Shown: one piece after another, positions 1-6,892 of the stretch
Numbering within the stretch: position 1 is the first letter of the stretch
How the letters are laid out: every line of letters starts with the position of its first letter
DNA from: Tardiphaga sp.
GTDB taxonomy: Bacteria > Pseudomonadota > Alphaproteobacteria > Rhizobiales > Xanthobacteraceae
Direction of reading: 5' to 3'
Length of the DNA: 17,905 nt
Assembly (NCBI GenBank): GCA_028290765.1
Contig: JAQGJF010000107.1
Location: 1-17,905, forward strand
Notes under the pieces: generated by a model
What the model was told of the DNA's origin: nothing
The model's database searches: none
What the model saw: the letters and a program-made list of their open reading frames with translations, nothing else
Translations under genes and position numbers: made by a program

Positions 1-66
1 GCAATTTTGCACAGGCATGATCGACGCCATCATAACGTCCCGCGTCATGATCTTATGGGCACGCAT
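1..66 (-). CDS. Partial CDS, possible CBS-domain protein (N-terminus only)
   Basis: Reading leftward from an ATG at 66-64, 22 codons stay open to the window edge. The first residues read MRAHKIMTRDV, which resembles the start of many small bacterial CBS-domain proteins, where an IMTRDV-type stretch opens the first CBS motif. The next residues are less typical, so the family call is tentative. A GGAGG Shine-Dalgarno sequence lies 5 bases before the ATG. The gene starts 14 bases after the stop of the 33-residue membrane protein upstream, so the two are probably one transcription unit driven by the FNR-type promoter at 211-252. The C-terminal part is outside the window. Confidence 0.5.
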   Translation of the reverse strand, partial: MRAHKIMTRDVMMASIMPVQNC

Positions 67-80
67 CAAAGCCTCCGCGC

Positions 81-182
81 TCACATCTTGCGCGTCTGTC
101 GTTCACCCCAGCCCAGCGCGACGGCGAAGGTCACGAACATCATCGTAACGGCGATCACAACGAGAATGGTGTCGAGGGGCAT
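81..182 (-). CDS. 33-residue single-span membrane protein, predicted FNR/FixK-controlled
   Basis: A short ORF begins with ATG at 182-180 and ends with TGA at 83-81. It is preceded by a strong AAAGGAGAA ribosome site about 5-6 bases upstream. The protein starts MPLDTILVVIAV, has one hydrophobic helix at about residues 5-24, and ends in a short polar, basic tail (WGERQTRKM), so a small inner-membrane protein with the tail in the cytoplasm is likely. I recognise no named family. An FNR box stands upstream with class II spacing, and a possible CBS-domain gene follows 14 bases downstream, which points to a role under low oxygen. Small proteins of this kind often stabilise respiratory oxidases, but that function is speculation here. 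Its reality rests on the ribosome site, promoter and coherent hydrophobicity. Confidence 0.72.
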   Translation of the reverse strand: MPLDTILVVIAVTMMFVTFAVALGWGERQTRKM

Positions 183-210
183 GGTCTTCTCCTTTGATTG
201 ATGGAGAAGA

Positions 211-252
211 TTCATAACGGGTTCGCGTCGAACGCGATTTGATGTGGGTCAA
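211..252 (-). promoter_or_regulatory. Class II FNR/FixK-type promoter for the 33-residue protein
   Basis: Read on the minus strand, TTGACCCACATCAA (252-239) matches the FNR/FixK consensus TTGAT-N4-ATCAA in nine of ten defined positions. Exactly 22 bases later comes TATGAA (216-211), a plausible -10. This is the geometry of a class II FNR promoter, with the activator box centred near -41.5. The predicted transcript starts near 204 and carries the ribosome site and the ATG at 182. The likely activator is encoded next door at 272-1003. Confidence 0.7.
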
Positions 253-271
253 AATCGTCCGGTCGGGACGA

Positions 272-1003
272 TCAGGCCACGGTGAGCTGGTCCAGCCGCG
301 CCGAGCCGAGCAGACGCACGCCATCCGGCACCACCACGAGCACCTTCTCTTTGGCGAGCTTTGTCAGCGTCCGGCTGACGGTCTCGATGGTGAGACCAAG
401 ATAGTCGGCGATGTCCTGCCGGCTCATCGGCAGCGGCACGGTGACCGAGCTCGCGCCGATGCGGCCATAGCGCGCCTGCAGGTTGAGCAGGAAGCCGGCG
501 ACCTTCTCTTCCGCGGTTTTGCGGCCGAGCAACAGCATCTGGTCCTGCGCCAGGCTGAGTTCGTGACCGGCGAGTTCATGCAGCCGCCGCAGCAGATGCG
601 GCCTGGCGTCGACATAGACCAGGAACGCCGGACGCGCAAAGCGGCAGACCTTGACCGGCGTGACGGCTTCGGCGGCGACGCCGTAGCGGTCCATCAGGGC
701 CAGTCCGAGAAAGTCTCCGGGCAGTGCAAAGCCGACAATCTGGCGGCGTCCGTCCGGCAGCGATTTGTAGAGCCGCACGATGCCTTCGGTGACGTTGAAG
801 ACGCTGCCGGCCAGCGCGCCCTGATCGAACAGCATCGTCCTGGCCGGAAAATTCCTGACTTGGCTGATCCGGTCGAGTTCATTCAGTTCCGACGGCTCGA
901 GCGCGCCGCAGACACTGAACAGCCGCACCTTGCAGTCTTCGCAGCCGTTCTCGCTGCGTCCGTGCTTGCAATCGCGTTTTGCCGGCTCGGTGCAAATGTC
1001 CAT
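272..1003 (-). CDS. Crp/Fnr-family oxygen-responsive regulator (FnrN/FixK1/AadR-like)
   Basis: A 243-residue cyclic-nucleotide-binding-fold regulator. The N-terminus holds cysteines at 4, 12, 21, 24 and 32, and the CxxCx7C spacing at 21-32 together with C120 in the effector domain resembles the 4Fe-4S ligand set of FNR and rhizobial FnrN/FixK1. Known members sense oxygen through that cluster. The core PDGRRQIVGFALPGDFLG is typical of the FixK/FnrN branch. The C-terminal winged helix-turn-helix contains SRQDIADYLGLTIETVSRT, whose E-x-x-S-R recognition helix is the signature that reads TTGAT half sites. FixK2-type proteins lack the cysteine cluster, so this is more like FixK1, FnrN or AadR; the sequence alone does not decide which. 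FNR boxes lie on both sides of the gene, at 239-252 and 1051-1064, suggesting local regulation and autoregulation. Confidence 0.93.
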   Translation of the reverse strand: MDICTEPAKRDCKHGRSENGCEDCKVRLFSVCGALEPSELNELDRISQVRNFPARTMLFDQGALAGSVFNVTEGIVRLYKSLPDGRRQIVGFALPGDFLGLALMDRYGVAAEAVTPVKVCRFARPAFLVYVDARPHLLRRLHELAGHELSLAQDQMLLLGRKTAEEKVAGFLLNLQARYGRIGASSVTVPLPMSRQDIADYLGLTIETVSRTLTKLAKEKVLVVVPDGVRLLGSARLDQLTVA

Positions 1004-1040
1004 GGGAAGTCCCGTTCTCAGTCATTCGGCTTACTCTCTG

Positions 1041-1064
1041 TATATACCATTTGACATGGATCAA
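1041..1064 (-). promoter_or_regulatory. FNR/FixK box with extended -10 upstream of the regulator gene
   Basis: TTGACATGGATCAA at 1051-1064 matches the FNR/FixK box in nine of ten defined positions. On the minus strand it is followed directly by TGGTATATA, an extended -10-like element (TATATA at 1046-1041). That would centre the box near -24, a position more consistent with repression than activation. The -10 expected for class II activation, at 1028-1023, is poor. The box is also upstream of the divergent gene at 1141 and could serve it, although no good -10 lies at class II spacing there. Confidence 0.6.
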
Positions 1065-1140
1065 CCGGCGGCGTCGTTGATTCAGATCAAGGCCGGAACC
1101 GGCTGTTACCCGCTACTATCCCGGCTTCTCGGGGATCCGG

Positions 1141-1590
1141 ATGAGCCAGCCATTTCATGCACTTCCACTGGACCGGCAGCAGGCGCCCGCGGCCTACTCG
1201 CTGGTGTATCTGCACGACGCCAGCATCACGCCGGCAGACTGGCTGCGTTACGTCGTCGAGTGCTGCCGGAACCCTTCCGGGCGAGCCGGATTGATTGCGA
1301 TCCGCGACCCTCGCGGCATTATCCATGCGCTGTTCAGCTATCGCATCGACATCGATCTGCGGATTCGCAAGCGCCTCTGTATTGTCGACCTGATCGTCGC
1401 CCATGTGGCCGGGTCGCAAATCGATGCTGCGGTCGCCGCCGCCGCCAAGGACGTCTCGGCTCAATTCGGCTGTCAGATGATTACCATCGAACAGCCCTTC
1501 CATTCCCCGCTCCATCTCCGGAAGAGCTGTCCGACCGCCGAAGCCCTCAAAAGGCGGGCTCATCCCGCGGCAGGCACCAGGCTTCAGTAA
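1141..1590 (+). CDS. Hypothetical protein, possibly GNAT-like fold
   Basis: A 149-residue soluble protein with GGGGA 5 bases before the ATG. No signal peptide or membrane segment is visible. The middle of the protein alternates strand-like stretches (AGLIAIRDPRGIIHALFSY, RLCIVDLIVA) with a helix-like stretch rich in alanine and then another strand (CQMITIEQ). This order resembles the core of GNAT acetyltransferases, but I see no convincing acetyl-CoA P-loop, so an enzymatic role is unproven. The last 25 or so residues are basic and low in order. It is divergent from the Fnr-type regulator across an FNR box and might be oxygen regulated. Confidence 0.6.
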   Translation: MSQPFHALPLDRQQAPAAYSLVYLHDASITPADWLRYVVECCRNPSGRAGLIAIRDPRGIIHALFSYRIDIDLRIRKRLCIVDLIVAHVAGSQIDAAVAAAAKDVSAQFGCQMITIEQPFHSPLHLRKSCPTAEALKRRAHPAAGTRLQ

Positions 1591-1715
1591 TCGGCGTCCA
1601 TAGCGCCGCCCGGATGCGCGACGTTCGCGCGGTGGTTCATTGCCCACGCCGTCCGGATTACGGTATATGCCATGGTCGAACCGAATGACTGGCAAATATC
1701 CAAAAGGATTTTTCG

Positions 1716-2330
1716 ATGAAGCTGTACTATGCCACCGGGACCTGCGCGCTCGCCTCGCACATAGCGCTGGAGGAATCCGGCGCGGTCTACACCCCGGTGC
1801 GCGTCGATTTTCGCGCCGAAGAACAGCGCAAACCGGACTATCTGGCCATCAATCCGAAAGGGCGCGTACCGGCGCTGGTCACGGAGCGAGGTGTTCTCAC
1901 CGAAACGCCGGCCATTCTGGCCTATGTGGCGCAGAGTTTTCCCAAGACGTGGCCGACGCTCGACGACCCCTTCAAGTTTGCCCAGGCGCAAGCCTTCAAC
2001 AATTATCTCTGCTCCACGGTTCATGTCGCTCATGCCCATCGCATGCGGGGTACCCGCTGGGCCGACGATCCGGTCGCCATCGCCGAGATGAAGCGAAAGG
2101 TCCCGCAAACTGTCGGCGAGTGCTTTGCCCTGATCGAACGCCGGATGTTCACCGGACCGTGGGTGATGGGCGACAGCTACACGATCTGCGATCCATATCT
2201 GTTTACCCTGGCGCAATGGCTGGAGGCCGACGGCGTCGATCTCGCAGGGCTTCCGAAGATCGCCGATCATCGGGCGCGGATGGCGGAACGTCCCGCGGTG
2301 ACGAAAGCAGTCGCGCAGGAACGCGGGTAG
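1716..2330 (+). CDS. Glutathione S-transferase, beta-class-like
   Basis: A 204-residue protein of normal GST length. The N-terminal thioredoxin-like domain (about 1-78) opens MKLYYATGTCALASH. Cys10 falls where beta-class bacterial GSTs such as the Proteus enzyme carry their mixed-disulphide cysteine. NPKGRVPAL near residue 50 carries the cis-proline that contacts glutathione, and a conserved T-E-T-P-A-I stretch follows. The all-helical C-terminal domain has GPWVMGDSYTICDPYLF, the N-capping and hydrophobic-staple region typical of the fold. It probably conjugates or reduces electrophiles with glutathione in the cytoplasm. AAAAGGA precedes the start. The gene is convergent with the LysR gene at 2361 and has no obvious operon partner. 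Confidence 0.93.
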   Translation: MKLYYATGTCALASHIALEESGAVYTPVRVDFRAEEQRKPDYLAINPKGRVPALVTERGVLTETPAILAYVAQSFPKTWPTLDDPFKFAQAQAFNNYLCSTVHVAHAHRMRGTRWADDPVAIAEMKRKVPQTVGECFALIERRMFTGPWVMGDSYTICDPYLFTLAQWLEADGVDLAGLPKIADHRARMAERPAVTKAVAQERG

Positions 2331-2360
2331 TCTGGAGCGGCGCGCTGGCGCGGAGCCGGC

Positions 2361-3263
2361 TCACACCATCCATTTGCGGTGATCGGCAAAGCGCTCGGCG
2401 AGCAGGTCGATGAACAGGCGGACCTTGCTGGAGAGATGATGGCGGTGCGGATAGATCGCGTTGATGGCGAATTCGACCGGGCGATAGTCGGGGATCAGCC
2501 GGACCAGGCTGCCGGCCGCTAGTTCGTCGACAACGACAAAGCTCGGCGCCAGAAAAACACCGCGGCCGCGCAGCGCCAGAAACCGCAACAGCTCGGCGTT
2601 GTTGGAAACGGCATTGCCGGCGACGCGGGCCGAGACGACGGCGTCATCGGGCCCCTCGAAGCGCCAGTCGTCGCCAAACGGATAGAACGGGTAGCGCATG
2701 CAATTGTGCTGGGCGAGATCGGACGGATGTTTGATTTCCGGATGGGCTTCGGTGTAGCCCGGCGCGCAGCACAGAACATGCCGCCACGGCGTTAATCGCC
2801 GGACGATCAGGCTGGAATCGGGTGACGGCACGGTACGGATGGCAAGGTCGAAGCCCTCCTCGATCAGATCGACCGATCGCTCGCCGGTGGTGAGTTCGAC
2901 CGACACGCCGGGGTACAGCGACAGGAATTCATCGAAGATCGGCGACAGGAAACGCACCAGGTGCATGGTGGTGTGAACGCGCAAGGTGCCGCGCGGCGTC
3001 GACTGCAGCGCGTCGGCGATACGGTCGGCCTCTTCGAGATCCATCAGGATCTGGCGTGACCGCTCGTAATAGGCCTTGCCGGTCTCGGTCAGGCTGACCT
3101 TGCGGGTGGTGCGGTTGAGCAGCCGGGCGCCGAGCCGGTCTTCGAGCGACTGGATATGGTTGCTCACCATGGTGACGGACATGTTCAGCCGCCGGCCGGC
3201 GGCAGAAAAGCCACCGCATTCAACAACTTGGCCAAACACCGTGAGGCTCGTGAGTCGATCCAT
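2361..3263 (-). CDS. LysR-family transcriptional regulator, CrgA/DsdC-like branch
   Basis: A 300-residue LysR protein. The N-terminal winged helix-turn-helix (about 1-60) reads MDRLTSLTVFGQVVECGGFS, then AAGRRLNMSVTMVSNHIQSL and LLNRTTRKVSLTETG, the standard LTTR pattern. The co-inducer domain occupies the rest, with a VELTTGERSVDLIEEGFDLAIR stretch near the first subdomain. It is divergent from the efflux genes at 3393 and 4679, so it most likely controls them and itself. The 11-bp palindrome at 3272-3282 begins 9 bases upstream of its start codon, where a bound protein could block its own expression. The nearest AGGAG is about 19 bases from the ATG, so translation initiation may be weak. 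The inducer is unknown. Confidence 0.93.
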   Translation of the reverse strand: MDRLTSLTVFGQVVECGGFSAAGRRLNMSVTMVSNHIQSLEDRLGARLLNRTTRKVSLTETGKAYYERSRQILMDLEEADRIADALQSTPRGTLRVHTTMHLVRFLSPIFDEFLSLYPGVSVELTTGERSVDLIEEGFDLAIRTVPSPDSSLIVRRLTPWRHVLCCAPGYTEAHPEIKHPSDLAQHNCMRYPFYPFGDDWRFEGPDDAVVSARVAGNAVSNNAELLRFLALRGRGVFLAPSFVVVDELAAGSLVRLIPDYRPVEFAINAIYPHRHHLSSKVRLFIDLLAERFADHRKWMV

Positions 3264-3271
3264 GCTCGGGC

Positions 3272-3282
3272 CGGATTATCCG
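3272..3282. promoter_or_regulatory. Palindrome 1 (CGGATTATCCG), candidate LysR operator
   Basis: A perfect inverted repeat, CGGAT-T-ATCCG, with the core GATTATC. It lies between the start codon of the LysR gene and its only strong Shine-Dalgarno-like AGGAG. The same core recurs in palindrome 2, centred 41 bp away. Confidence 0.45.
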
Positions 3283-3312
3283 CTCCTGGTTGATGATCCT
3301 TTCGGATTTTAC

Positions 3313-3323
3313 CTGATTATCAG
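3313..3323. promoter_or_regulatory. Palindrome 2 (CTGATTATCAG), candidate LysR operator
   Basis: A perfect inverted repeat, CTGAT-T-ATCAG, differing from palindrome 1 only in the second base pair from each end. Its centre (3318) is 41 bp from that of palindrome 1 (3277), close to four helical turns, so both would face the same side of the DNA. It sits about 70 bases upstream of the emrA-like start codon. Confidence 0.45.
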
Positions 3324-3392
3324 ATCGGGCTTCCGGCCGCATCTTCGCACCATCAGGTCCGCGCCGCCTTCGGCAGGCCACAGGAGGATAAA

Positions 3393-4601
3393 ATGGTCGA
3401 GATGCCCCGCACCGAGAACTTCCAGCAAGCCACTGAGATCGTTCAGGATAAAGCCACCCTGCCGGCGCCTTCCCGGCGTCGCGCCCGGCTCAAACGCGGT
3501 GCCCTGGCGCTGGCCCTGCTGGCCGGGACTGCTTTGGCCGGCAGCTATGGTCATTCCTACTGGACCACCGGCCGCTACCTCGAATCGACCGACGACGCCT
3601 ATGTGAAGGCCGACTACACCACCGTCGCGCCCAAGGTCGCCGGCTACATCGGCGAAGTCCTGGTGACGGATAACCAGAATGTCCGCGCCGGACAGGTGCT
3701 CGCCCGTATCGACGACCGCGATTTCCGCGCGGCACTGGCGCAATCCAATGCCGAGGTCGATGCGGCCGCTGCGGCGGTTCGTAACCTCGATGCGCAGATC
3801 GGCCTGCAGCAGTCCCTGATCGAACAAGCCAAGGCGGCCGTCGATGTCTCACAGTCAGCGCTCACTTTCGCCGACGCGGATGCCCAGCGTTACCGCGAGT
3901 TGATGACGACCGGTTCCGGCACAATCCAGCGGGCCCAGCAAACCGAATCGGCGCGCGGCCAGGCCACCGCGCAATTGCAGCGCGATCAGGCCGGTGTTTT
4001 GGCCGCACAGAAGAAGGTGGCAGTCCTCACCACCGAACGCGAGCAGGCCAAGGCACAGCTCGAGCGCAGCCGCGCATTGACGCATCAGGCTGAGCTCAAT
4101 CTCAGCTACACGACGATATCCGCACCGGTCGACGGCACTGTCGGCGCCCGCTCGCTGCGGGTCGGCCAGTTCGTCTCGGCCGGCACGCAACTGATGGCGG
4201 TGGTGCCGCTGCATGCGACCTATATCGTCGCCAACTTCAAGGAAACCCAGCTCACCTTCGTGCGCGACGGCCAGCCGGTCGAAATCCGGGTCGACGGTTT
4301 CCCGAACGCCAGGCTGAAGGGGCATGTCGACAGCCTGTCGCCGGCCAGCGGACTCGAATTCGCGCTGCTGCCGCCCGACAACGCTACCGGCAATTTCACC
4401 AAGATCGTGCAGCGCATTCCGGTGAAGATCACGCTGGACGATTCCGGCCTGACCGGATTGTTGCGGGCCGGCATGTCGGTCGAGCCCACGGTGGACACCA
4501 AGACGGCCGTGATCGCGGACCGAAGCAAGTCCGGCAAGCCGGTCGCGCCGTCCGTCCCGCTGGCAATTGAACCGGTCCGATCTTCCACTCCCGCTGGATA
4601 G
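3393..4601 (+). CDS. emrA: HlyD/EmrA-family membrane fusion protein of an efflux pump
   Basis: A 402-residue periplasmic adaptor. A basic cytoplasmic N-terminus is followed by one membrane helix at about 36-52. STDDAYVKAD (from residue 65) is the EmrA-type entry to the first half of the biotinyl-lipoyl domain, continuing VAPKVAGYIGEVLVTDNQ. A long Ala/Gln/Glu-rich coiled-coil hairpin covers about 105-230. The second lipoyl half is TISAPVDGTVGARSLRVGQ, followed by YIVANFKETQL and a LLPPDNATGNFTKIVQRIPV stretch, both highly characteristic of EmrA. The protein links the inner-membrane transporter encoded next to an outer-membrane channel not present in the window. AGGAGGATAAA precedes the ATG. 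It is the first gene of an operon with the transporter, probably under the divergent LysR regulator. The symbol reflects family only; the substrate is unknown. Confidence 0.95.
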   Translation: MVEMPRTENFQQATEIVQDKATLPAPSRRRARLKRGALALALLAGTALAGSYGHSYWTTGRYLESTDDAYVKADYTTVAPKVAGYIGEVLVTDNQNVRAGQVLARIDDRDFRAALAQSNAEVDAAAAAVRNLDAQIGLQQSLIEQAKAAVDVSQSALTFADADAQRYRELMTTGSGTIQRAQQTESARGQATAQLQRDQAGVLAAQKKVAVLTTEREQAKAQLERSRALTHQAELNLSYTTISAPVDGTVGARSLRVGQFVSAGTQLMAVVPLHATYIVANFKETQLTFVRDGQPVEIRVDGFPNARLKGHVDSLSPASGLEFALLPPDNATGNFTKIVQRIPVKITLDDSGLTGLLRAGMSVEPTVDTKTAVIADRSKSGKPVAPSVPLAIEPVRSSTPAG

Positions 4602-4678
4602 TCCTTCCAGATCTTCGCCGATTATCACGCCGGGCGTACCCCGGCATTGTCTGGGCCATCAACCCGATGGAGTCCGCC

Positions 4679-6301
4679 ATGACCGCCCAAGTGATCTCCC
4701 CCCACTTCCCCGTTCGCGCCCCGGCCGCCGGCGGCGCATCGGCCTCGCGGCCGGCGGCATCCAGCGCGTTGAAAATGTGGATCGCGGTCGGCGGCTCGAC
4801 GCTGGGGGCCTTCATGGCGGTGCTCAATATCCAGATCGTCAATGCGTCGCTGGCCGACATCCAGGGCGCGATCGGAGCCGGCATCGACGACGGCGGCTGG
4901 ATCTCGACCGCCTACCTGATCGCCGAGATCGTCGTCATCCCGCTCTCGGCGTGGCTGGCGAAGGTATTCTCGCTGCGGATCTATCTGCTCACCAATGCCG
5001 TGCTGTTCCTGGTGTTCTCGGTGGCCTGCGCCTTCGCGGCCAACCTCGGCCAGATGATCGCGCTGCGCGCGGTGCAGGGCTTCACCGGCGGCGTGCTGAT
5101 CCCGATGGCGTTCACCATCATCATCACGCTGCTGCCGAAGGCCAAGCAGCCGGTCGGCCTGGCGCTGTTCGCACTGTCGGCGACCTTTGCGCCGGCGATC
5201 GGCCCGACCATCGGCGGATATCTCACCGAGAACTGGGGCTGGGAGTATATCTTCTACGTCAATCTGGTGCCGGGCGCGGTGATGATCGGCATGCTGTGGT
5301 ACGCGCTCGACCGCGCGCCGATGCAGCTCAACCTGCTCCGCGAAGGCGACTGGTTCGGCATCGCCACCATGGCGATCGGCCTGGCCGCCCTGCAGACCGT
5401 GCTCGAGGAAGGCAACAAGGACGACTGGTTCGGCTCGCCGTTCATCGTTCGCCTGTCGGTCATCGCCGCCGTCGCGCTGTCGCTGTTCCTCGTCATCGAA
5501 TTGACGGCCAGGAAGCCGCTCTTGAACCTGCGTCTGCTGGCGCGGCGCAATTTCGGCTTCGGTATCCTCGCCAACTTCCTGCTCGGGATCGCGCTGTACG
5601 GCTCGGTGTTCATCCTGCCGGTCTATCTGGCCCGCATCCAGGGCTACAATTCCGAACAGATCGGCATGGTGCTGGCCTGGACCGGATTGCCGCAGCTGGT
5701 CCTGATCCCGCTGGTGCCGCAGCTGATGCGGCGGTTCGACGCGCGGATCGTGATCGGCATCGGCTTCGCCCTGTTCGCCGCCAGCAATTTCATGAACATC
5801 CACATGACGGGCAACACCGGCGCCGACCAGTTGCTGTGGCCCAACATCGTCCGCGCCATCGGCCAGGCGCTGGTATTCGCGCCGCTGTCGGCGGTCGCGA
5901 CCGCGGGTATCGAGCCGGAGAATGCCGGCTCGGCCTCGGCGCTGTTCAACATGATGCGCAACCTCGGCGGCGCCATCGGCATCGCCGGGCTGCAGACCTT
6001 CCTGACCAAGCGCGAGCAATTCCACTCCAACATCCTGACCCACTCGGTCTCGCTGTTCGAGGAAGCGACCCGGGCCCGCCTTGCCCAACTGACGACCTAC
6101 TTCCTCCATCACGGCATTTCGGATCTGGCGACCGCGCAGCACAAGGCCGTCGTCGCGGTGGCCCTGCGGGTCCGCCAGCAGGCCAACATCATGGCGTTCG
6201 GCGACACATTCTATCTGCTCGGCATCGCCCTGGTGGTTGCACTGATCGCAACGCTCATGCTGAAAAAGCCGGGTCACCTTTCCGGCGGCGGGGCCCACTG
6301 A
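4679..6301 (+). CDS. emrB: DHA2-family MFS multidrug exporter, EmrB/QacA type
   Basis: A roughly 540-residue, probable 14-helix proton-driven exporter. The first helix carries FMAVLNIQIVNASL, and GGWISTAYLIAEIVVIP follows in helix 2. LRAVQGFTGGVLIPMAFT and GPTIGGYLTENWGWEYIFYV match the drug-antiporter motifs, the second being motif C, a hallmark of exporters. Helix 1 has Asn where many EmrB proteins carry Asp (LDTTI), a variant seen in a subgroup. I prefer the ATG at 4679 because GGAG lies 6 bases before it; an in-frame ATG at 4667 would add four residues but has no ribosome site. It follows emrA by 77 bases and should work with it as a tripartite pump. Substrates cannot be read from the sequence. 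Confidence 0.94.
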   Translation: MTAQVISPHFPVRAPAAGGASASRPAASSALKMWIAVGGSTLGAFMAVLNIQIVNASLADIQGAIGAGIDDGGWISTAYLIAEIVVIPLSAWLAKVFSLRIYLLTNAVLFLVFSVACAFAANLGQMIALRAVQGFTGGVLIPMAFTIIITLLPKAKQPVGLALFALSATFAPAIGPTIGGYLTENWGWEYIFYVNLVPGAVMIGMLWYALDRAPMQLNLLREGDWFGIATMAIGLAALQTVLEEGNKDDWFGSPFIVRLSVIAAVALSLFLVIELTARKPLLNLRLLARRNFGFGILANFLLGIALYGSVFILPVYLARIQGYNSEQIGMVLAWTGLPQLVLIPLVPQLMRRFDARIVIGIGFALFAASNFMNIHMTGNTGADQLLWPNIVRAIGQALVFAPLSAVATAGIEPENAGSASALFNMMRNLGGAIGIAGLQTFLTKREQFHSNILTHSVSLFEEATRARLAQLTTYFLHHGISDLATAQHKAVVAVALRVRQQANIMAFGDTFYLLGIALVVALIATLMLKKPGHLSGGGAH

Positions 6302-6370
6302 ACTGACGCCAATAGTCCCATCACGATTCCAACCTTGCCGCATCGGCGGTGCAGCCAACAGGAGACGACC

Positions 6371-6832
6371 ATGCAACCGAGACTCAATCCCTATAAAGCG
6401 GCGCCGGAGATGATGAAGGCGCTTGGCGCGCTCGAAACCACGATCCAGGACAGCGGCCTGGAAATCTCCCTGATCGACCTCGTCAAGACCCGTGCTTCGC
6501 AGGTCAATGGCTGTGCCTATTGCATTCACATGCACACCAAGGATGCCCGCGGACGCGGCGAAAGCGAAGAGCGGCTCTATCTGCTCAACGCCTGGCGCGA
6601 GTCGCCGCTCTATTCGGATCGCGAGCGCGCGGCGCTGGCATGGACCGAGGCGGTGACCCTGGTTTCACAGACCCATGTTCCCGACAGCGTCTACGAGGAG
6701 GTGCGCAAGGCCTTTTCGGAAGCCGAAATCGTCAAGCTGACGATGCTGGTCGCCACCATCAACGCCTGGAACCGGATCGCGATCAGTTTCCGCTCGGTTC
6801 ACCCGGTCAAGGTCGTGGCCGGCGCGGCGTAG
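6371..6832 (+). CDS. Carboxymuconolactone decarboxylase / AhpD-like family protein
   Basis: A 153-residue all-helical protein. NGCAYCIHMHTKDAR contains the CxxC pair (Cys48, Cys51) and the following His55 that form the AhpD-type redox and proton-relay centre. In AhpD this centre reduces a partner peroxidase; many uncharacterised paralogues keep it and probably act as alkylhydroperoxidase-like or thiol oxidoreductase proteins. The AALAWTEAVTLV and VKLTMLVATINAWNRIA stretches are also typical of the family. Start chosen at 6371 because AGGAGA lies about 6 bases upstream; the longer frame from 6335 would add a non-homologous leader. It lies 69 bases after the emrB-like gene and is probably in the same transcript, which suggests a shared chemical-stress inducer. 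Confidence 0.9.
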   Translation: MQPRLNPYKAAPEMMKALGALETTIQDSGLEISLIDLVKTRASQVNGCAYCIHMHTKDARGRGESEERLYLLNAWRESPLYSDRERAALAWTEAVTLVSQTHVPDSVYEEVRKAFSEAEIVKLTMLVATINAWNRIAISFRSVHPVKVVAGAA

Positions 6833-6892
6833 AGGTGGCCACGCGGCAACGTCCTCTATTTTCAAAATCGCTGAACCGGAAGGCGCAGGACC

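Noticed and set aside
239..1054. 271-codon plus-strand frame opposite the Fnr-type gene
   Set aside because: The minus-strand frame has unmistakable Crp/Fnr motifs; this frame is its shadow.
4567..6306. 579-codon plus-strand frame overlapping emrB in another register
   Set aside because: Arg/Pro/Gly-rich translation of the alternate frame; the emrB frame carries all the transporter motifs.
4625..6535. 636-codon open frame on the minus strand across the emrB-like gene
   Set aside because: It is antisense to a clear DHA2 transporter. Its composition (very rich in Arg, Asp, Gln, Gly, His) is that of a shadow frame in GC-rich DNA.
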